NCBI GenBank assembly: GCA_030620005.1
Contig: JAUXAJ010000033.1
Coordinates: forward strand, 1-26,155
Reading direction: 5' to 3'
Length of the DNA stretch: 26,155 nucleotides
Source of the DNA: Promethearchaeota archaeon
GTDB lineage: Archaea; Asgardarchaeota; Lokiarchaeia; Sigynarchaeales; SOKP01
Within the stretch, counting starts at the first letter, position 1; every line of letters starts with the position of its first letter. Made by a program: the position numbers and the translations under genes. The notes under the pieces are model-generated. The model made no database searches, had not been told where the DNA came from, and saw only the letters and a program-made list of their open reading frames with translations. Below are positions 1 to 7,107 of the stretch, in pieces.

Positions 1-260
1 ATAAAATTTTCGTCGGGTGATTCACAAGCTATGGTTTTTTTCAATTTTTACGAAAACTAGAGCCATGAAGTTGAGAGAAAAACGGGTGAACGCTTTAATT
101 TTAAAAATCTTGAATAGATTTAAATAAGAAAGTGGTCCTATTCTTTTATTAGAAAATAATAAAATTTACGAGTAGTTTATAAAATTCAAATCAAAAATAA
201 AACAAATGCATTAGGTGGTAAATGGAAAAGTAATTATGAAAGGAAGAATGGCTAGATTGA
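1..260. other. Left-edge stretch with no supported gene
   Basis: No convincing coding region is seen here. Frame 1 is open from the window edge to a TAG at 58-60, so the last ~19 codons of an upstream gene could lie here, but nothing in them is recognisable. A 20-codon ATG frame (65-127) has no supporting signal. A TATA-like TTTAAATA lies at 118-125, which could start a transcript running into the hairpin-rich segment downstream. The stretch is otherwise AT-rich and unremarkable. Confidence 0.4.
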
Positions 261-396
261 TTTCCAATCGTTGGGAAAAAATAGATACGAATCGTATCTA
301 AATACGATAGTTCATGAAGAACTATAAAAAAAACTTGCACTGCTCTAGTGGGAGTGCGTGACCTTCCGTCCTAGGTCAACAGGAGGACATTTGTCC
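261..396. ncRNA. Array of hairpins before dtdA; possible structured RNA or leader
   Basis: Consecutive inverted repeats can be read directly. They are TTTCC 261-265 with GGAAA; 282-290 with 292-300 (perfect 9-bp arms around one base); ATAGTTC 307-313 with GAACTAT 319-325; GCACT 337-341 with AGTGC 353-357; TGACCT 359-364 with AGGTCA 373-378; and GGACA 385-389 with TGTCC 392-396. GTCCT in the 365-372 loop can also pair with AGGAC at 384-388, a possible pseudoknot. The 337-400 part is clearly richer in G+C than its surroundings, as expected of a folded RNA in an AT-rich genome. A TATA-like CTATAAAAAAAA lies at 322-333. I do not recognise a known RNA family: there is no T-loop for a tRNA and no convincing RNase P or SRP signature. 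It could be an independent RNA, a dtdA leader, or the terminator region of a gene to the left. The strand is uncertain. Confidence 0.4.
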
Positions 397-410
397 AGAA
401 TTTTTGCGAC

Positions 411-416
411 GGTGAT
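411..416 (+). promoter_or_regulatory. Ribosome binding site GGTGAT that bears on the dtdA start
   Basis: GGTGAT matches the archaeal Shine-Dalgarno core (complement of the 16S 3' end). It abuts the ATG at 417 with no spacing but lies six bases before an in-frame GTG at 423. This favours GTG 423 as the true start. A second purine block, AGGAGG at 381-386, is too far from either start and takes part in the hairpins. Confidence 0.45.
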
Positions 417-1337
417 ATGATAGTGACTAATTTTCTCATAATAACTTCGTCCGAAGATACGGCTAGCATGAACATTCGAGATAAATTATTAAATTCTGAT
501 TTGTTTAACTTCAAAGAAGTAAACTCAAAATGGCACGAAAACCCACTATTTAAATTCGAGAGTGCAAGTTCTGAATTTTTGAAAAATCATGATTTACATG
601 ATCATCAAATATATCTTGGTTTAACGACAGAACCATTAATATATCTTAATGACTTGAAATTGAAAGAAACTGCTGAAAATTTTGACTTGCTATTATTCAC
701 AAGTCGGCACACGTCAAAAACTGCTCGTCCTGCTTTCTTAACCCATTGTACTGGCAATTGGGGAAATGACGCGGATTTTGGGGGAAATCCTCAAGAACTT
801 TCTCATTCTAGTGCTTTATTACTTAAAGCAGGAATCCTTTCTTTAATTGAACAATCTTCCCTTTCAAATTTAACGGAATTCTCTCGTGATATAGAGGTAA
901 CCCATCATGGTCCAACTGTTTTAGAAAAACCTCTAATTTTCATGGAATTAGGAAGTAGTAAAAATGAATGGGTTATTCACGAAGCGGGAAATGTTGTTTC
1001 CAAATCAATTCTTGAAACAATTCGAAAATACATTGAATATCAAAAAGATGAAAGTCAATTAATAGGACTTGGTTTTGGTGGGCCGCATTATGGTACAAAT
1101 TTTCTTAGACTAATAACAAATAAAGAGATTGCTATTTCTATTTCTCATATCTGTCCAAAATATCACATTCAAGATTTAAACGATGACTTAATTTCTCAAA
1201 TGATTAGTAAGAACTTAGAAAAAGTAGAGTGTTTTATTTTGGATTGGAAAGGAATGAACTCTCAAGATAAAAAGCATTTAATTCCTTTATTGGAAGAGTT
1301 TGACGTTCCTATTAAAAAAACTAAAGAGTTAAATTAA
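417..1337 (+). CDS. dtdA: D-aminoacyl-tRNA deacylase, archaeal/plant type (DtdA/DTD2)
   Basis: This is a proofreading enzyme that hydrolyses D-amino acids from wrongly charged tRNAs in the cytoplasm. The family's signatures are all visible: a THCTGNWG motif followed by DFGG and the ELSHSSALLLKAG stretch (about residues 109-140), EVTHHGPT (about 159-166), FMELGSSKNEW, and GFGGPHYG (about 218-225). The length of about 304-306 residues is normal for the archaeal family, which is unrelated to bacterial DTD. The ATG at 417 is possible, but the GTG at 423 has a better-spaced GGTGAT and gives an N-terminus (MTNFLIITS) closer to what I recall for relatives. It is preceded by a hairpin array and is convergent with the next gene, with 26 bp between the stops. 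The family call is secure; the exact start is not. Confidence 0.93.
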   Translation: MIVTNFLIITSSEDTASMNIRDKLLNSDLFNFKEVNSKWHENPLFKFESASSEFLKNHDLHDHQIYLGLTTEPLIYLNDLKLKETAENFDLLLFTSRHTSKTARPAFLTHCTGNWGNDADFGGNPQELSHSSALLLKAGILSLIEQSSLSNLTEFSRDIEVTHHGPTVLEKPLIFMELGSSKNEWVIHEAGNVVSKSILETIRKYIEYQKDESQLIGLGFGGPHYGTNFLRLITNKEIAISISHICPKYHIQDLNDDLISQMISKNLEKVECFILDWKGMNSQDKKHLIPLLEEFDVPIKKTKELN

Positions 1338-1363
1338 TTCCGTCAAGAAAAGAAAAATCTCTC

Positions 1364-2233
1364 TCAATTAACTTCATTCTTAATTTTTCCGTAATATTTT
1401 ACTAAATTTTTAAAAATAAAATGACATGCACTAAATCTTTGAGTTGCTGACTTAGATAAAACTAGTTGGAGAAAACCGTGATGCTTGACATCTTCATTTG
1501 GAATAAGATTTAATTCTCTAATATTATAAAAGCTCCTCCAGAAACCCGTTGGCCACCCTATCAATGAATTTAAAAATAGATCGTACTTGATTTGACCTTC
1601 CATGCTTAGTGTTAATTCTTTATTTAGAGTATAAAAATACGATTCATTGTCTTCTTCAATGTTAATAATTCCATCTTCTTTAATTTCTTCCATTGTTTTA
1701 CTTAGTGTCTCTATCGACACATTTTTATTCAATCTTTTTAGACTGGCCGACATATCTTCGAGTGTTATTCCCTTTAGTTTAATCATGAGGTATTCTCGAG
1801 CAATAATGTTATATTTTAATGGCACAATTTCGTGCTCCATTTTATTAAATTGAACTAAAGGCCCTAAGATTTTTCTCGCTACAAGATATTTTAAAATTAA
1901 TTGGTCTTCTTTAGAAAAATCACTTTTGAATAATTCTGAATCTTCAAAATATGAATTGTATAGCGTTTTTAACAATGAGCATATCGAAAAATAGCCGTCA
2001 ATAAGTGAATTTACAACGGTTTTTAAAACACTAATTCTATAATCTAAATTTTTAAGAAATTTATCCTTTTCTAGTGGAATTTGCCTCACAACATGAGGCT
2101 CTTCGTTTAAAGGTTTAAAATATTCGTACCATAACCGTTTAAATCTAGGTCCTTGCGTTCTTACAATGGTTGAGAGTTTTATGACGATGTCAAGCAGCCT
2201 ATTTAAAAACTCTTTTTCGTTAACTTGATTCAT
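1364..2233 (-). CDS. Unknown protein with a winged-helix-like middle section
   Basis: I do not recognise a named family. The protein is 289 residues, soluble and rich in Lys, Leu and Glu. Residues about 142-210 look like a winged helix: a helix ending in a turn (YLMIKLKG), a helix-turn-helix-like pair (ITLEDMSASL, then VSIETLSKTMEEIKEDGI) and a hairpin with a YFYTL strand. The flanking regions are mainly helical. The C-terminal part has a Trp-rich patch (GWPTGFWRSF). A DNA-binding or complex-assembly role is conceivable but is only inference from predicted shape. It is convergent with dtdA, and the aminotransferase to its right is transcribed in the same direction about 105 bp upstream, so co-transcription is possible. 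Probably an Asgard-lineage protein. Confidence 0.7.
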   Translation of the reverse strand: MNQVNEKEFLNRLLDIVIKLSTIVRTQGPRFKRLWYEYFKPLNEEPHVVRQIPLEKDKFLKNLDYRISVLKTVVNSLIDGYFSICSLLKTLYNSYFEDSELFKSDFSKEDQLILKYLVARKILGPLVQFNKMEHEIVPLKYNIIAREYLMIKLKGITLEDMSASLKRLNKNVSIETLSKTMEEIKEDGIINIEEDNESYFYTLNKELTLSMEGQIKYDLFLNSLIGWPTGFWRSFYNIRELNLIPNEDVKHHGFLQLVLSKSATQRFSACHFIFKNLVKYYGKIKNEVN

Positions 2234-2338
2234 TCAAGAAATCCTAAAATTTCTTTTAATAAAATAATTATAACTAACCAATATAATAAATTTAGGGTTT
2301 TTGAAAAAGAAATTTAATTAATTAACTATTAATAAAGA

Positions 2339-3523
2339 CTAAATCTCACGCATTACTTCTATTACTTTATTTACTTGGCTATCATTAATAATTAGTGGAG
2401 GTAAAATTCGAATCACTGTCAGACCAGCATTTAAAAACAAGACGCCCTTTTTTTCAGCATTTTTTATCATATCTTTTACTTTCTTTCTATATTCGACACC
2501 AATCAGTAAACCCTTACCTCTCACGCTCCTAATAATTTGATTTTCCTCAGAATACTCAAGCATGTTTGAAATTATTCGCTGTCCTTGCTTTGCAGAATTT
2601 TCTACAAGCTTTTCTTCAATAATTATGTCAATAACGATATTTGCTGCGGCACATATTAGAGGACCCGCGCCAAAAGTTGTATTTGCCTCACCTACATTCA
2701 TTTTATTGTATAAGTCTTCAGACGCAATTGTCGCTCCCATGGGCAATCCACCAGCTATGGCTTTTGCCATGCACACTATATCAGGTACCATATCGTAGTG
2801 TTCAAAAGCAAACATTTTTCCAGTCCTACCAAACCCTGTCTGAACCTCATCGCCTACCAATAATAAATCGTTCTCGTCGCATAATTCCCGAAGTGCTCTA
2901 GGAAATTCTTCTGGAGCGGGATGAACGCCTCCTTCTCCTTGAATGCATTCTAAGAAAATTCCAACAGTATTTTCGTTCATTAATTCCCTTACCGAATCTA
3001 TATCGCCAAAAGAAGCAAATTTCACGTTTGGAGTCAACCACGATAAAAATGGCTTCCTATATTTCATATTGTGTGTCATCGCTAAAGACCCTAAAGTCCT
3101 TCCATGGAAGGCTCTCTTAAATGCGATTATTTCAGGCTTTTTCTTGTCTCTATTAGCCGCTAACACTAGCTTTATTGCCGCTTCAATTGCTTCCGTTCCA
3201 CTATTAGATAAAAACGTTTGAGTTAAAAATTTTGGTGTTATTTCAGCTAATTTTTCCAAAAATCTTGCTCGTTCTTCCACTGGAAATCCTGGTGGAACCA
3301 TTACTAACTTTTCAAGCTGATTTTTTAATGATTCAATAAATTTCGGATGACTGTGACCGATATTTAAAACGGCGTGTCCAGAAATGCAATCTAAGTATTC
3401 AATACCGTTTTGATCGTATAGATATACCCCTTTTCCTTTTGTAATAACGTAATCTCGCTTCGGAAATAGCTTAGAATGGTGTGTTTTTTCAAGCTCTATT
3501 AATCTAGAATAATCTTCTGACAT
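2339..3523 (-). CDS. Class III PLP aminotransferase (acetylornithine/ornithine/GABA type)
   Basis: This is a fold-type I PLP enzyme moving an amino group from an omega-amino donor such as acetylornithine, ornithine, GABA or a LysW-linked substrate. The class III core is complete: SGTEAIEAAIK at about 108-118 (phosphate and cofactor binding), FHGRTLGSLAMT at 139-150, GDEVQTGFGRTG at 224-235 with the cofactor-binding Asp225, and AKAIAGGLPMGA at 253-264 with the Schiff-base Lys254. TTFGAGPL at 282-289 corresponds to the usual TFGGNPL. The length of 394 fits acetylornithine/LysJ-like members. The substrate cannot be decided from sequence, and there are no arginine or lysine biosynthesis genes nearby. 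The start ATG at 3523 has a TATA-like TTAAAAAG about 40 bp upstream, so the gene probably has its own promoter. Confidence 0.9.
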   Translation of the reverse strand: MSEDYSRLIELEKTHHSKLFPKRDYVITKGKGVYLYDQNGIEYLDCISGHAVLNIGHSHPKFIESLKNQLEKLVMVPPGFPVEERARFLEKLAEITPKFLTQTFLSNSGTEAIEAAIKLVLAANRDKKKPEIIAFKRAFHGRTLGSLAMTHNMKYRKPFLSWLTPNVKFASFGDIDSVRELMNENTVGIFLECIQGEGGVHPAPEEFPRALRELCDENDLLLVGDEVQTGFGRTGKMFAFEHYDMVPDIVCMAKAIAGGLPMGATIASEDLYNKMNVGEANTTFGAGPLICAAANIVIDIIIEEKLVENSAKQGQRIISNMLEYSEENQIIRSVRGKGLLIGVEYRKKVKDMIKNAEKKGVLFLNAGLTVIRILPPLIINDSQVNKVIEVMREI

Positions 3524-3558
3524 CGTACTCAGATTTATTGTTATATGATAAGTAAAAT

Positions 3559-3568
3559 CTTTTTAAGC
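3559..3568 (-). promoter_or_regulatory. TATA-like box for the class III aminotransferase
   Basis: Read on the - strand this is GCTTAAAAAG, 36-45 bp before the ATG at 3523. That is a typical archaeal TATA position for a short-leader transcript. It sits in a 147-bp spacer shared with the divergent VOC gene. Confidence 0.4.
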
Positions 3569-3630
3569 AAAAATAATTATAGGATTGAATGAAAAAACTT
3601 CAACTATTCAATTTATTAAGTTTTAAAAAT

Positions 3631-3638
3631 TTTAAATA
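3631..3638 (+). promoter_or_regulatory. TATA box for the VOC-fold gene
   Basis: TTTAAATA lies 33-40 bp before the ATG at 3671. This predicts a transcript start about 10-15 bases before the start codon. No Shine-Dalgarno sequence is visible, which agrees with a short or absent leader. Confidence 0.45.
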
Positions 3639-3670
3639 AGTTAGAGCTAAAAAAAATAAAAGAAAAGAAA

Positions 3671-4060
3671 ATGAAGATTGATCACATAGCAGTTGCCAGT
3701 AATACCGAAGCCCAGAGCGACGACTTTTTCGTGAATCTGTTAGGGTTAAAGAAAGCACGGATGTTCGTAGTATCATCGGGTTTATCTGAAAAATTCTTCG
3801 GGATTAAGAAAGAACTTTCGGTGATTAGATATCAAAACGAACATATCAACGTAGAAGTTTTCATTACGAACGACAATAGCAAAGCCAAAGACGCTTACAC
3901 CCACCCATGCTTATTAGTTGGTAAATGTGAAGAGTTAGTAAAAAAAGCTTCATCAATGGGATTTGAAGTAATTAAAGTCCAGAGGAAAGATTCAAAGGAA
4001 ATAATCTTTATTAAAGATTATTTTCAAAATCTTTATGAAATTAAAAGCGCAAATAAATGA
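3671..4060 (+). CDS. VOC-superfamily (glyoxalase/methylmalonyl-CoA epimerase-like) protein
   Basis: A 129-residue vicinal-oxygen-chelate protein made of two beta-alpha-beta-beta-beta units. The first strand reads KIDHIAVAS and the expected four metal ligands can be placed: His5, Glu62 (NVEVF), His78 (YTHPCLL) and Glu123 (LYEIKS). The spacing resembles methylmalonyl-CoA epimerase and small glyoxalase-like members. The reaction cannot be assigned: there is no methylmalonyl-CoA mutase or glyoxalase partner in the window. It stands alone between a divergent aminotransferase and the small GTPase. A T-run at 4064-4070 immediately after the stop may end the transcript. Confidence 0.8.
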   Translation: MKIDHIAVASNTEAQSDDFFVNLLGLKKARMFVVSSGLSEKFFGIKKELSVIRYQNEHINVEVFITNDNSKAKDAYTHPCLLVGKCEELVKKASSMGFEVIKVQRKDSKEIIFIKDYFQNLYEIKSANK

Positions 4061-4063
4061 CGA

Positions 4064-4070
4064 TTTTTTT
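4064..4070 (+). terminator. T-tract after the VOC gene
   Basis: A run of seven T lies just after the stop codon at 4058-4060. Archaeal RNA polymerase often terminates at such tracts without a hairpin. The evidence is position and composition only. Confidence 0.3.
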
Positions 4071-4206
4071 AAGCTAATATTTTTGTACGAGATCAAGGAT
4101 ATCTCATACAATTAACTCACAATATTTATTAAACTTTGATTTTATACATTAATTAGAGAAATAATGATATACTTTTTTAATAGCACTTATAAGTAGCATT
4201 TACAAA

Positions 4207-4977
4207 ATGTCCAAATCGTATAAACTTAAAATTATTTTAGGTGGATCTGCTAACTCTGGGAAATCTACTTTTTTAAACAATTCTGTCATTCACGAAACTC
4301 CTATAGGCGTCTCTTTTAAGCCAGTAGATTGCTTCGTAAACGATGAAGATTCATATAAATTTGTTTGTTGGGATTTAAAGGTCAGAGAAAGATTTCAGTT
4401 CATGTATAAGATATTTTGTAGAGGTGCTTGCGGAGCATTATTATGTTTTGACGTCTCAAATTACAAATCGTTCAATGAATTACACATGTGGATTAAAATT
4501 ATTAGAGAAAGCGCCGGAAACATACCTATTTTTTTGATTGGAACGAAGATTGATCTACCTAGAAATGTTTTCGACGACGATATTTCTCGATTAATTGAAA
4601 AATATAATTTAGATGGTATTTATTTTGCATCAATTCACCAAGAACACGATAGAAAAGCGATTATCTTCAGAAAATTAATCGAAAAATTAAATCCTAATAA
4701 TGTAATATCCGATTTTTCTATTTTCTTACCTAATAACATATCTGATAAAAAGTTCAGAACTTTCTTAGAATATTTTTCGAAATGCCCTCTATGTGACAGG
4801 GAGAATCATTTTGACTATCTAAAAAATTTCTTTTTTAGTAAAAATACTGAAATGATTAAATTAAAAGAAAAGTTGTTAGGACTAGTTAAAGCATCCAAAA
4901 AAATTGACAAGAAGTATAGACCATTAATCGGTATCCCTTGTTGCCACTGCTTTAAAGAAATATTTGAAAAAAAATGA
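4207..4977 (+). CDS. Ras-like small GTPase with atypical switch II and a cysteine-rich C-terminal tail
   Basis: A Ras/Rab-type GTPase domain (about 1-165) is followed by a ~90-residue tail. The P-loop is GGSANSGKS at 12-20, TPIGVSF at 31-37 fits switch I, GTKID at 112-116 is the base-recognition NKxD-like motif and ASI at 141-143 stands for the SAK loop. The switch II motif is unusual: WDTAGQE of Rab proteins is WDLKVRE here (55-61), so the conserved DxxG glycine is Val59 and the Gln61 equivalent is Arg60. The tail has CPLC (193-196) and CCHC (245-248), two CxxC knuckles separated by a helical stretch, suggesting one zinc site. There is no C-terminal prenylation motif. Asgard archaea are known for many such GTPases. 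Nucleotide binding is likely; efficient hydrolysis is doubtful. The gene stands alone, convergent with the Nudix gene (2 bp between ends). Confidence 0.88.
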   Translation: MSKSYKLKIILGGSANSGKSTFLNNSVIHETPIGVSFKPVDCFVNDEDSYKFVCWDLKVRERFQFMYKIFCRGACGALLCFDVSNYKSFNELHMWIKIIRESAGNIPIFLIGTKIDLPRNVFDDDISRLIEKYNLDGIYFASIHQEHDRKAIIFRKLIEKLNPNNVISDFSIFLPNNISDKKFRTFLEYFSKCPLCDRENHFDYLKNFFFSKNTEMIKLKEKLLGLVKASKKIDKKYRPLIGIPCCHCFKEIFEKK

Positions 4978-4979
4978 TC

Positions 4980-5429
4980 CTATTTATTTAGAATTCCAGA
5001 AGCCTTTATTATTTTTAAATGGTCAAACGCTAAAATTTTCTTTGAAATTTCTGTAATTCTAACGATCTCTAACGATTCTGCGTCATCTTCCGCTTTTGGC
5101 TTTTGTTTTGCTGATACAGGCTTGCATAAAAATGCTATGGTAACCGTGTGTCCACGAGGATCACGCTTAGGATCAGAAAATACTCCAATCAACTTGTCTA
5201 ATTTTACATTAAGGCTAGTTTCTTCTTTTGCTTCTCTCATGCATGCGCGTTCTACGGTCTCACCAACGTCAACAAAACCACCAGGTAGCGCTAATTGCCC
5301 TTTGAACGGGGGATTCTTTCTACGGATGAGTATTAAATTGCTTTTTTTGTAGATAATAACTGCGTCTACAGTTAATAAGGGTGTTACTGGTTTTTGAGAT
5401 TTTTTCGCTGGTGCTTTCTTTTTGGCCAT
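4980..5429 (-). CDS. Nudix hydrolase (ADP-ribose pyrophosphatase / MutT-like)
   Basis: The protein cleaves nucleoside diphosphates linked to another group, such as ADP-ribose or oxidised dNTPs. The Nudix box GX5EX7REUXEEXGU is present at residues 51-73: Gly51, Glu57, Arg65-Glu66 and Glu69-Glu70. Its last glycine is replaced by Ser72 (EETSL). SDPKRDPRGHTVTIAF (85-100) resembles archaeal and bacterial ADP-ribose pyrophosphatases of about 150 residues. The N-terminus is a Lys/Ala/Pro-rich tag (MAKKKAPAKKSQKP), perhaps only a flexible extension. The real substrate is not determinable. It is convergent with the GTPase gene. Confidence 0.88.
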   Translation of the reverse strand: MAKKKAPAKKSQKPVTPLLTVDAVIIYKKSNLILIRRKNPPFKGQLALPGGFVDVGETVERACMREAKEETSLNVKLDKLIGVFSDPKRDPRGHTVTIAFLCKPVSAKQKPKAEDDAESLEIVRITEISKKILAFDHLKIIKASGILNK

Positions 5430-5636
5430 ATTTGTTCAATTTCTTTATCTTGATTTATTATAATTAGATAATGGTTTACAATTAAAAGTTATTAGATTTA
5501 GAGTTAAGAATTTTACCAAAAATCATGAGTCAAAAAAATTTGAATTTATTGAAAAGTCAATTATAAAAAGATAAATTTAATTAAATCTAAATTTTAGTTA
5601 TTAAAGTAATCATATAAAAATTTGCGTGATAAAATT

Positions 5637-6206
5637 ATGTCAATTAATCTATGGCTTATTTATGTTATTGGATATGGTATCGCTATGTTTTTTCAAATAT
5701 GGGCTAATAAAAAGCGGGGAGAACCTTTTGAAGACCCTGAATTATTATTTAAGTTTAAAGGGAAAAAAATCTTTCTAATTGGCATGATATGGCTCTTTGG
5801 AGGATTTGCCATTAGTCTTTTTGCACCTGTAATTTTTGGACTTCAATTCTATATTGGATTAATATTTTGCATTATCGGGTTAATTATCGTATTGGCAACA
5901 TTCTATAGCTTTGCACAGAATCCCGGACTTGTTACAACAAGAATTCATCGCTATTCAAGAAACCCAAATTATGTAGGTTGGATAATTTTTTATTTTGGTC
6001 TCTCTCTGATGAGTTGGTCTTTATCAATTTGGAGCATCATTTTTTTCATATATTTCCTCATTACCATTCCATACCTTCACTGGTGTGTGATATTAGAAGA
6101 AAAATTTTTATCTAATAAATATGGTGATACATATAAAGATTACTTAAAAAATACACCAAGATATTTAGGTATTCCAAAAAAAACAAATCCTAATTTAAAT
6201 TATTAA
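5637..6206 (+). CDS. Membrane methyltransferase, isoprenylcysteine/phospholipid methyltransferase-like (copy 1)
   Basis: An integral membrane protein of the ICMT/PEMT-like superfamily, which uses S-adenosylmethionine to methylate prenylated cysteines, phospholipids or small lipophilic molecules. It has four to five hydrophobic segments. The C-terminal signature is intact: HRYSRNPNYVGW (the RHPxY motif), then paired helices, LEEKFLSNKYGDTYKDYL with the conserved Glu-Glu, and a final PRYLG. I prefer the ATG at 5637 to the TTG at 5622: it is preceded by GTGAT (5626-5630) at six bases and gives an N-terminus matching the paralog that follows. That paralog starts 34 bp after this stop, so the two form an operon. 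The substrate is unknown. Archaea have ether lipids, so eukaryote-like phosphatidylethanolamine methylation is not implied. Confidence 0.85.
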   Translation: MSINLWLIYVIGYGIAMFFQIWANKKRGEPFEDPELLFKFKGKKIFLIGMIWLFGGFAISLFAPVIFGLQFYIGLIFCIIGLIIVLATFYSFAQNPGLVTTRIHRYSRNPNYVGWIIFYFGLSLMSWSLSIWSIIFFIYFLITIPYLHWCVILEEKFLSNKYGDTYKDYLKNTPRYLGIPKKTNPNLNY

Positions 6207-6240
6207 TTTAATCATATTAAAGAATTTTGGGGATAAAACC

Positions 6241-6816
6241 ATGTCAATTCTATATAATCTATGGCTTTTTTATGTTATTGGTTATGTGTTTGCCTACTCC
6301 ACTCAAATATGGGCTAATAAAAAAAGAGGTGAGCCTTTCGATAACCCTGAATTTTTATTTTCTGATAAAAAAATTGTTGTTATCGCTATGGTTTGGCTTT
6401 TTGGAGGTTTAGTAATTAGCATTTTTGTCCCCGTTAATTTTGGGTTCTTATTCTACATTGGTTTATCTTTTTACATTTTAGGATTAATCATTGTAGAGCT
6501 TACATTGTATTCATTTGCGCACAACCGGGGACTTACTATAACCAGAATTCATCATTATTCAAGAAATCCGGGTTATATGGGATGGACAATCTTTTATTTT
6601 GGTCTGACTCTGATGGGTTGGTCTGAATCAGTCTGGAGCATCATATTTTTGATTTATTTCATCATTACTATACCTTATTTTCACTGGACCGTTTTACTTG
6701 AAGAAGCATTTTTAGTGAAGAAGTATAAGGAACCCTACCGTGAATATCTAAAAAATACTCCAAGATACTTGGGGAGACCAAAAAGTAAAGCGACAACTTC
6801 TAACCATAATATGTAG
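6241..6816 (+). CDS. Membrane methyltransferase, isoprenylcysteine/phospholipid methyltransferase-like (copy 2)
   Basis: This is a tandem paralog of the preceding gene. Well over half of the positions look identical by eye, including QIWANKKRGEPF near the N-terminus, HYSRNPGYMGW, LEEAFLVKKY and YLKNTPRYLG. The lengths are 191 versus 189 residues. The start ATG at 6241 is preceded by GGGGATAAAACC. The same hydrophobic segments and cofactor-binding C-terminal motif are present, so both copies appear functional. The duplication suggests either dosage or split specificity. It ends in TAG, which matters because another gene in this window has an in-frame TAG. Confidence 0.85.
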   Translation: MSILYNLWLFYVIGYVFAYSTQIWANKKRGEPFDNPEFLFSDKKIVVIAMVWLFGGLVISIFVPVNFGFLFYIGLSFYILGLIIVELTLYSFAHNRGLTITRIHHYSRNPGYMGWTIFYFGLTLMGWSESVWSIIFLIYFIITIPYFHWTVLLEEAFLVKKYKEPYREYLKNTPRYLGRPKSKATTSNHNM

Positions 6817-6966
6817 AAATAATGAAAGTAGCTTTTACAATCTCACTGTAGAAGAATCAAAGAAAGGCAAAAAATATACTTCTTTTTTTATTAAAGGTGT
6901 CAGAACTTACATTGCCAAAGTATTTAAAGTTATAATTTCTGAAAATTATAAATTAATATTCTTTAA

Positions 6967-6976
6967 TTTTTTTTTT
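6967..6976 (+). terminator. T-tract downstream of the tandem methyltransferases
   Basis: Ten T in a row lie about 150 bp after the second copy, inside the 291-bp gap before the phosphoesterase. It is a plausible archaeal termination tract. The rest of the gap shows no supported gene. One frame is open across 6818-7012 but has no start codon. Confidence 0.3.
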
Positions 6977-7107
6977 CTACTAATTTTGACATGTAATTTT
7001 TTACATTCGTGATAAGAAAACTAAAAAGAAAAGCAAATCTTTCCTTTATTTATACAAATTATGATTAAAAAATTTTCAAAATTCAAAATTATTTATTGTT
7101 GATAAGA

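Noticed and set aside
65..127. 20-codon ORF starting MKLREKRVNAL
   Set aside because: Too short, with no convincing promoter or ribosome site and no recognisable sequence.
337..400. tRNA-like segment (GCTCTAGTGGG resembling a D-arm followed by two more stem-loops)
   Set aside because: The anticodon-position loop has eight bases, there is no T-loop consensus (GGTTCAAATCC type) and no acceptor stem, so it is not a tRNA gene. It is kept only as an unassigned structured segment.
6227..6412. 61-residue + strand ORF overlapping the second methyltransferase
   Set aside because: It is a shadow frame inside a clear homolog of the preceding gene. Its hydrophobicity simply mirrors the T-rich coding sequence.
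6818..7012. Open frame without start codon after the second methyltransferase
   Set aside because: There is no ATG, GTG or TTG with a ribosome site. The translation is Lys/Phe/Asn-rich with low complexity, typical of AT-rich spacer, and no family resemblance is seen. It could be a gene remnant but this cannot be supported.
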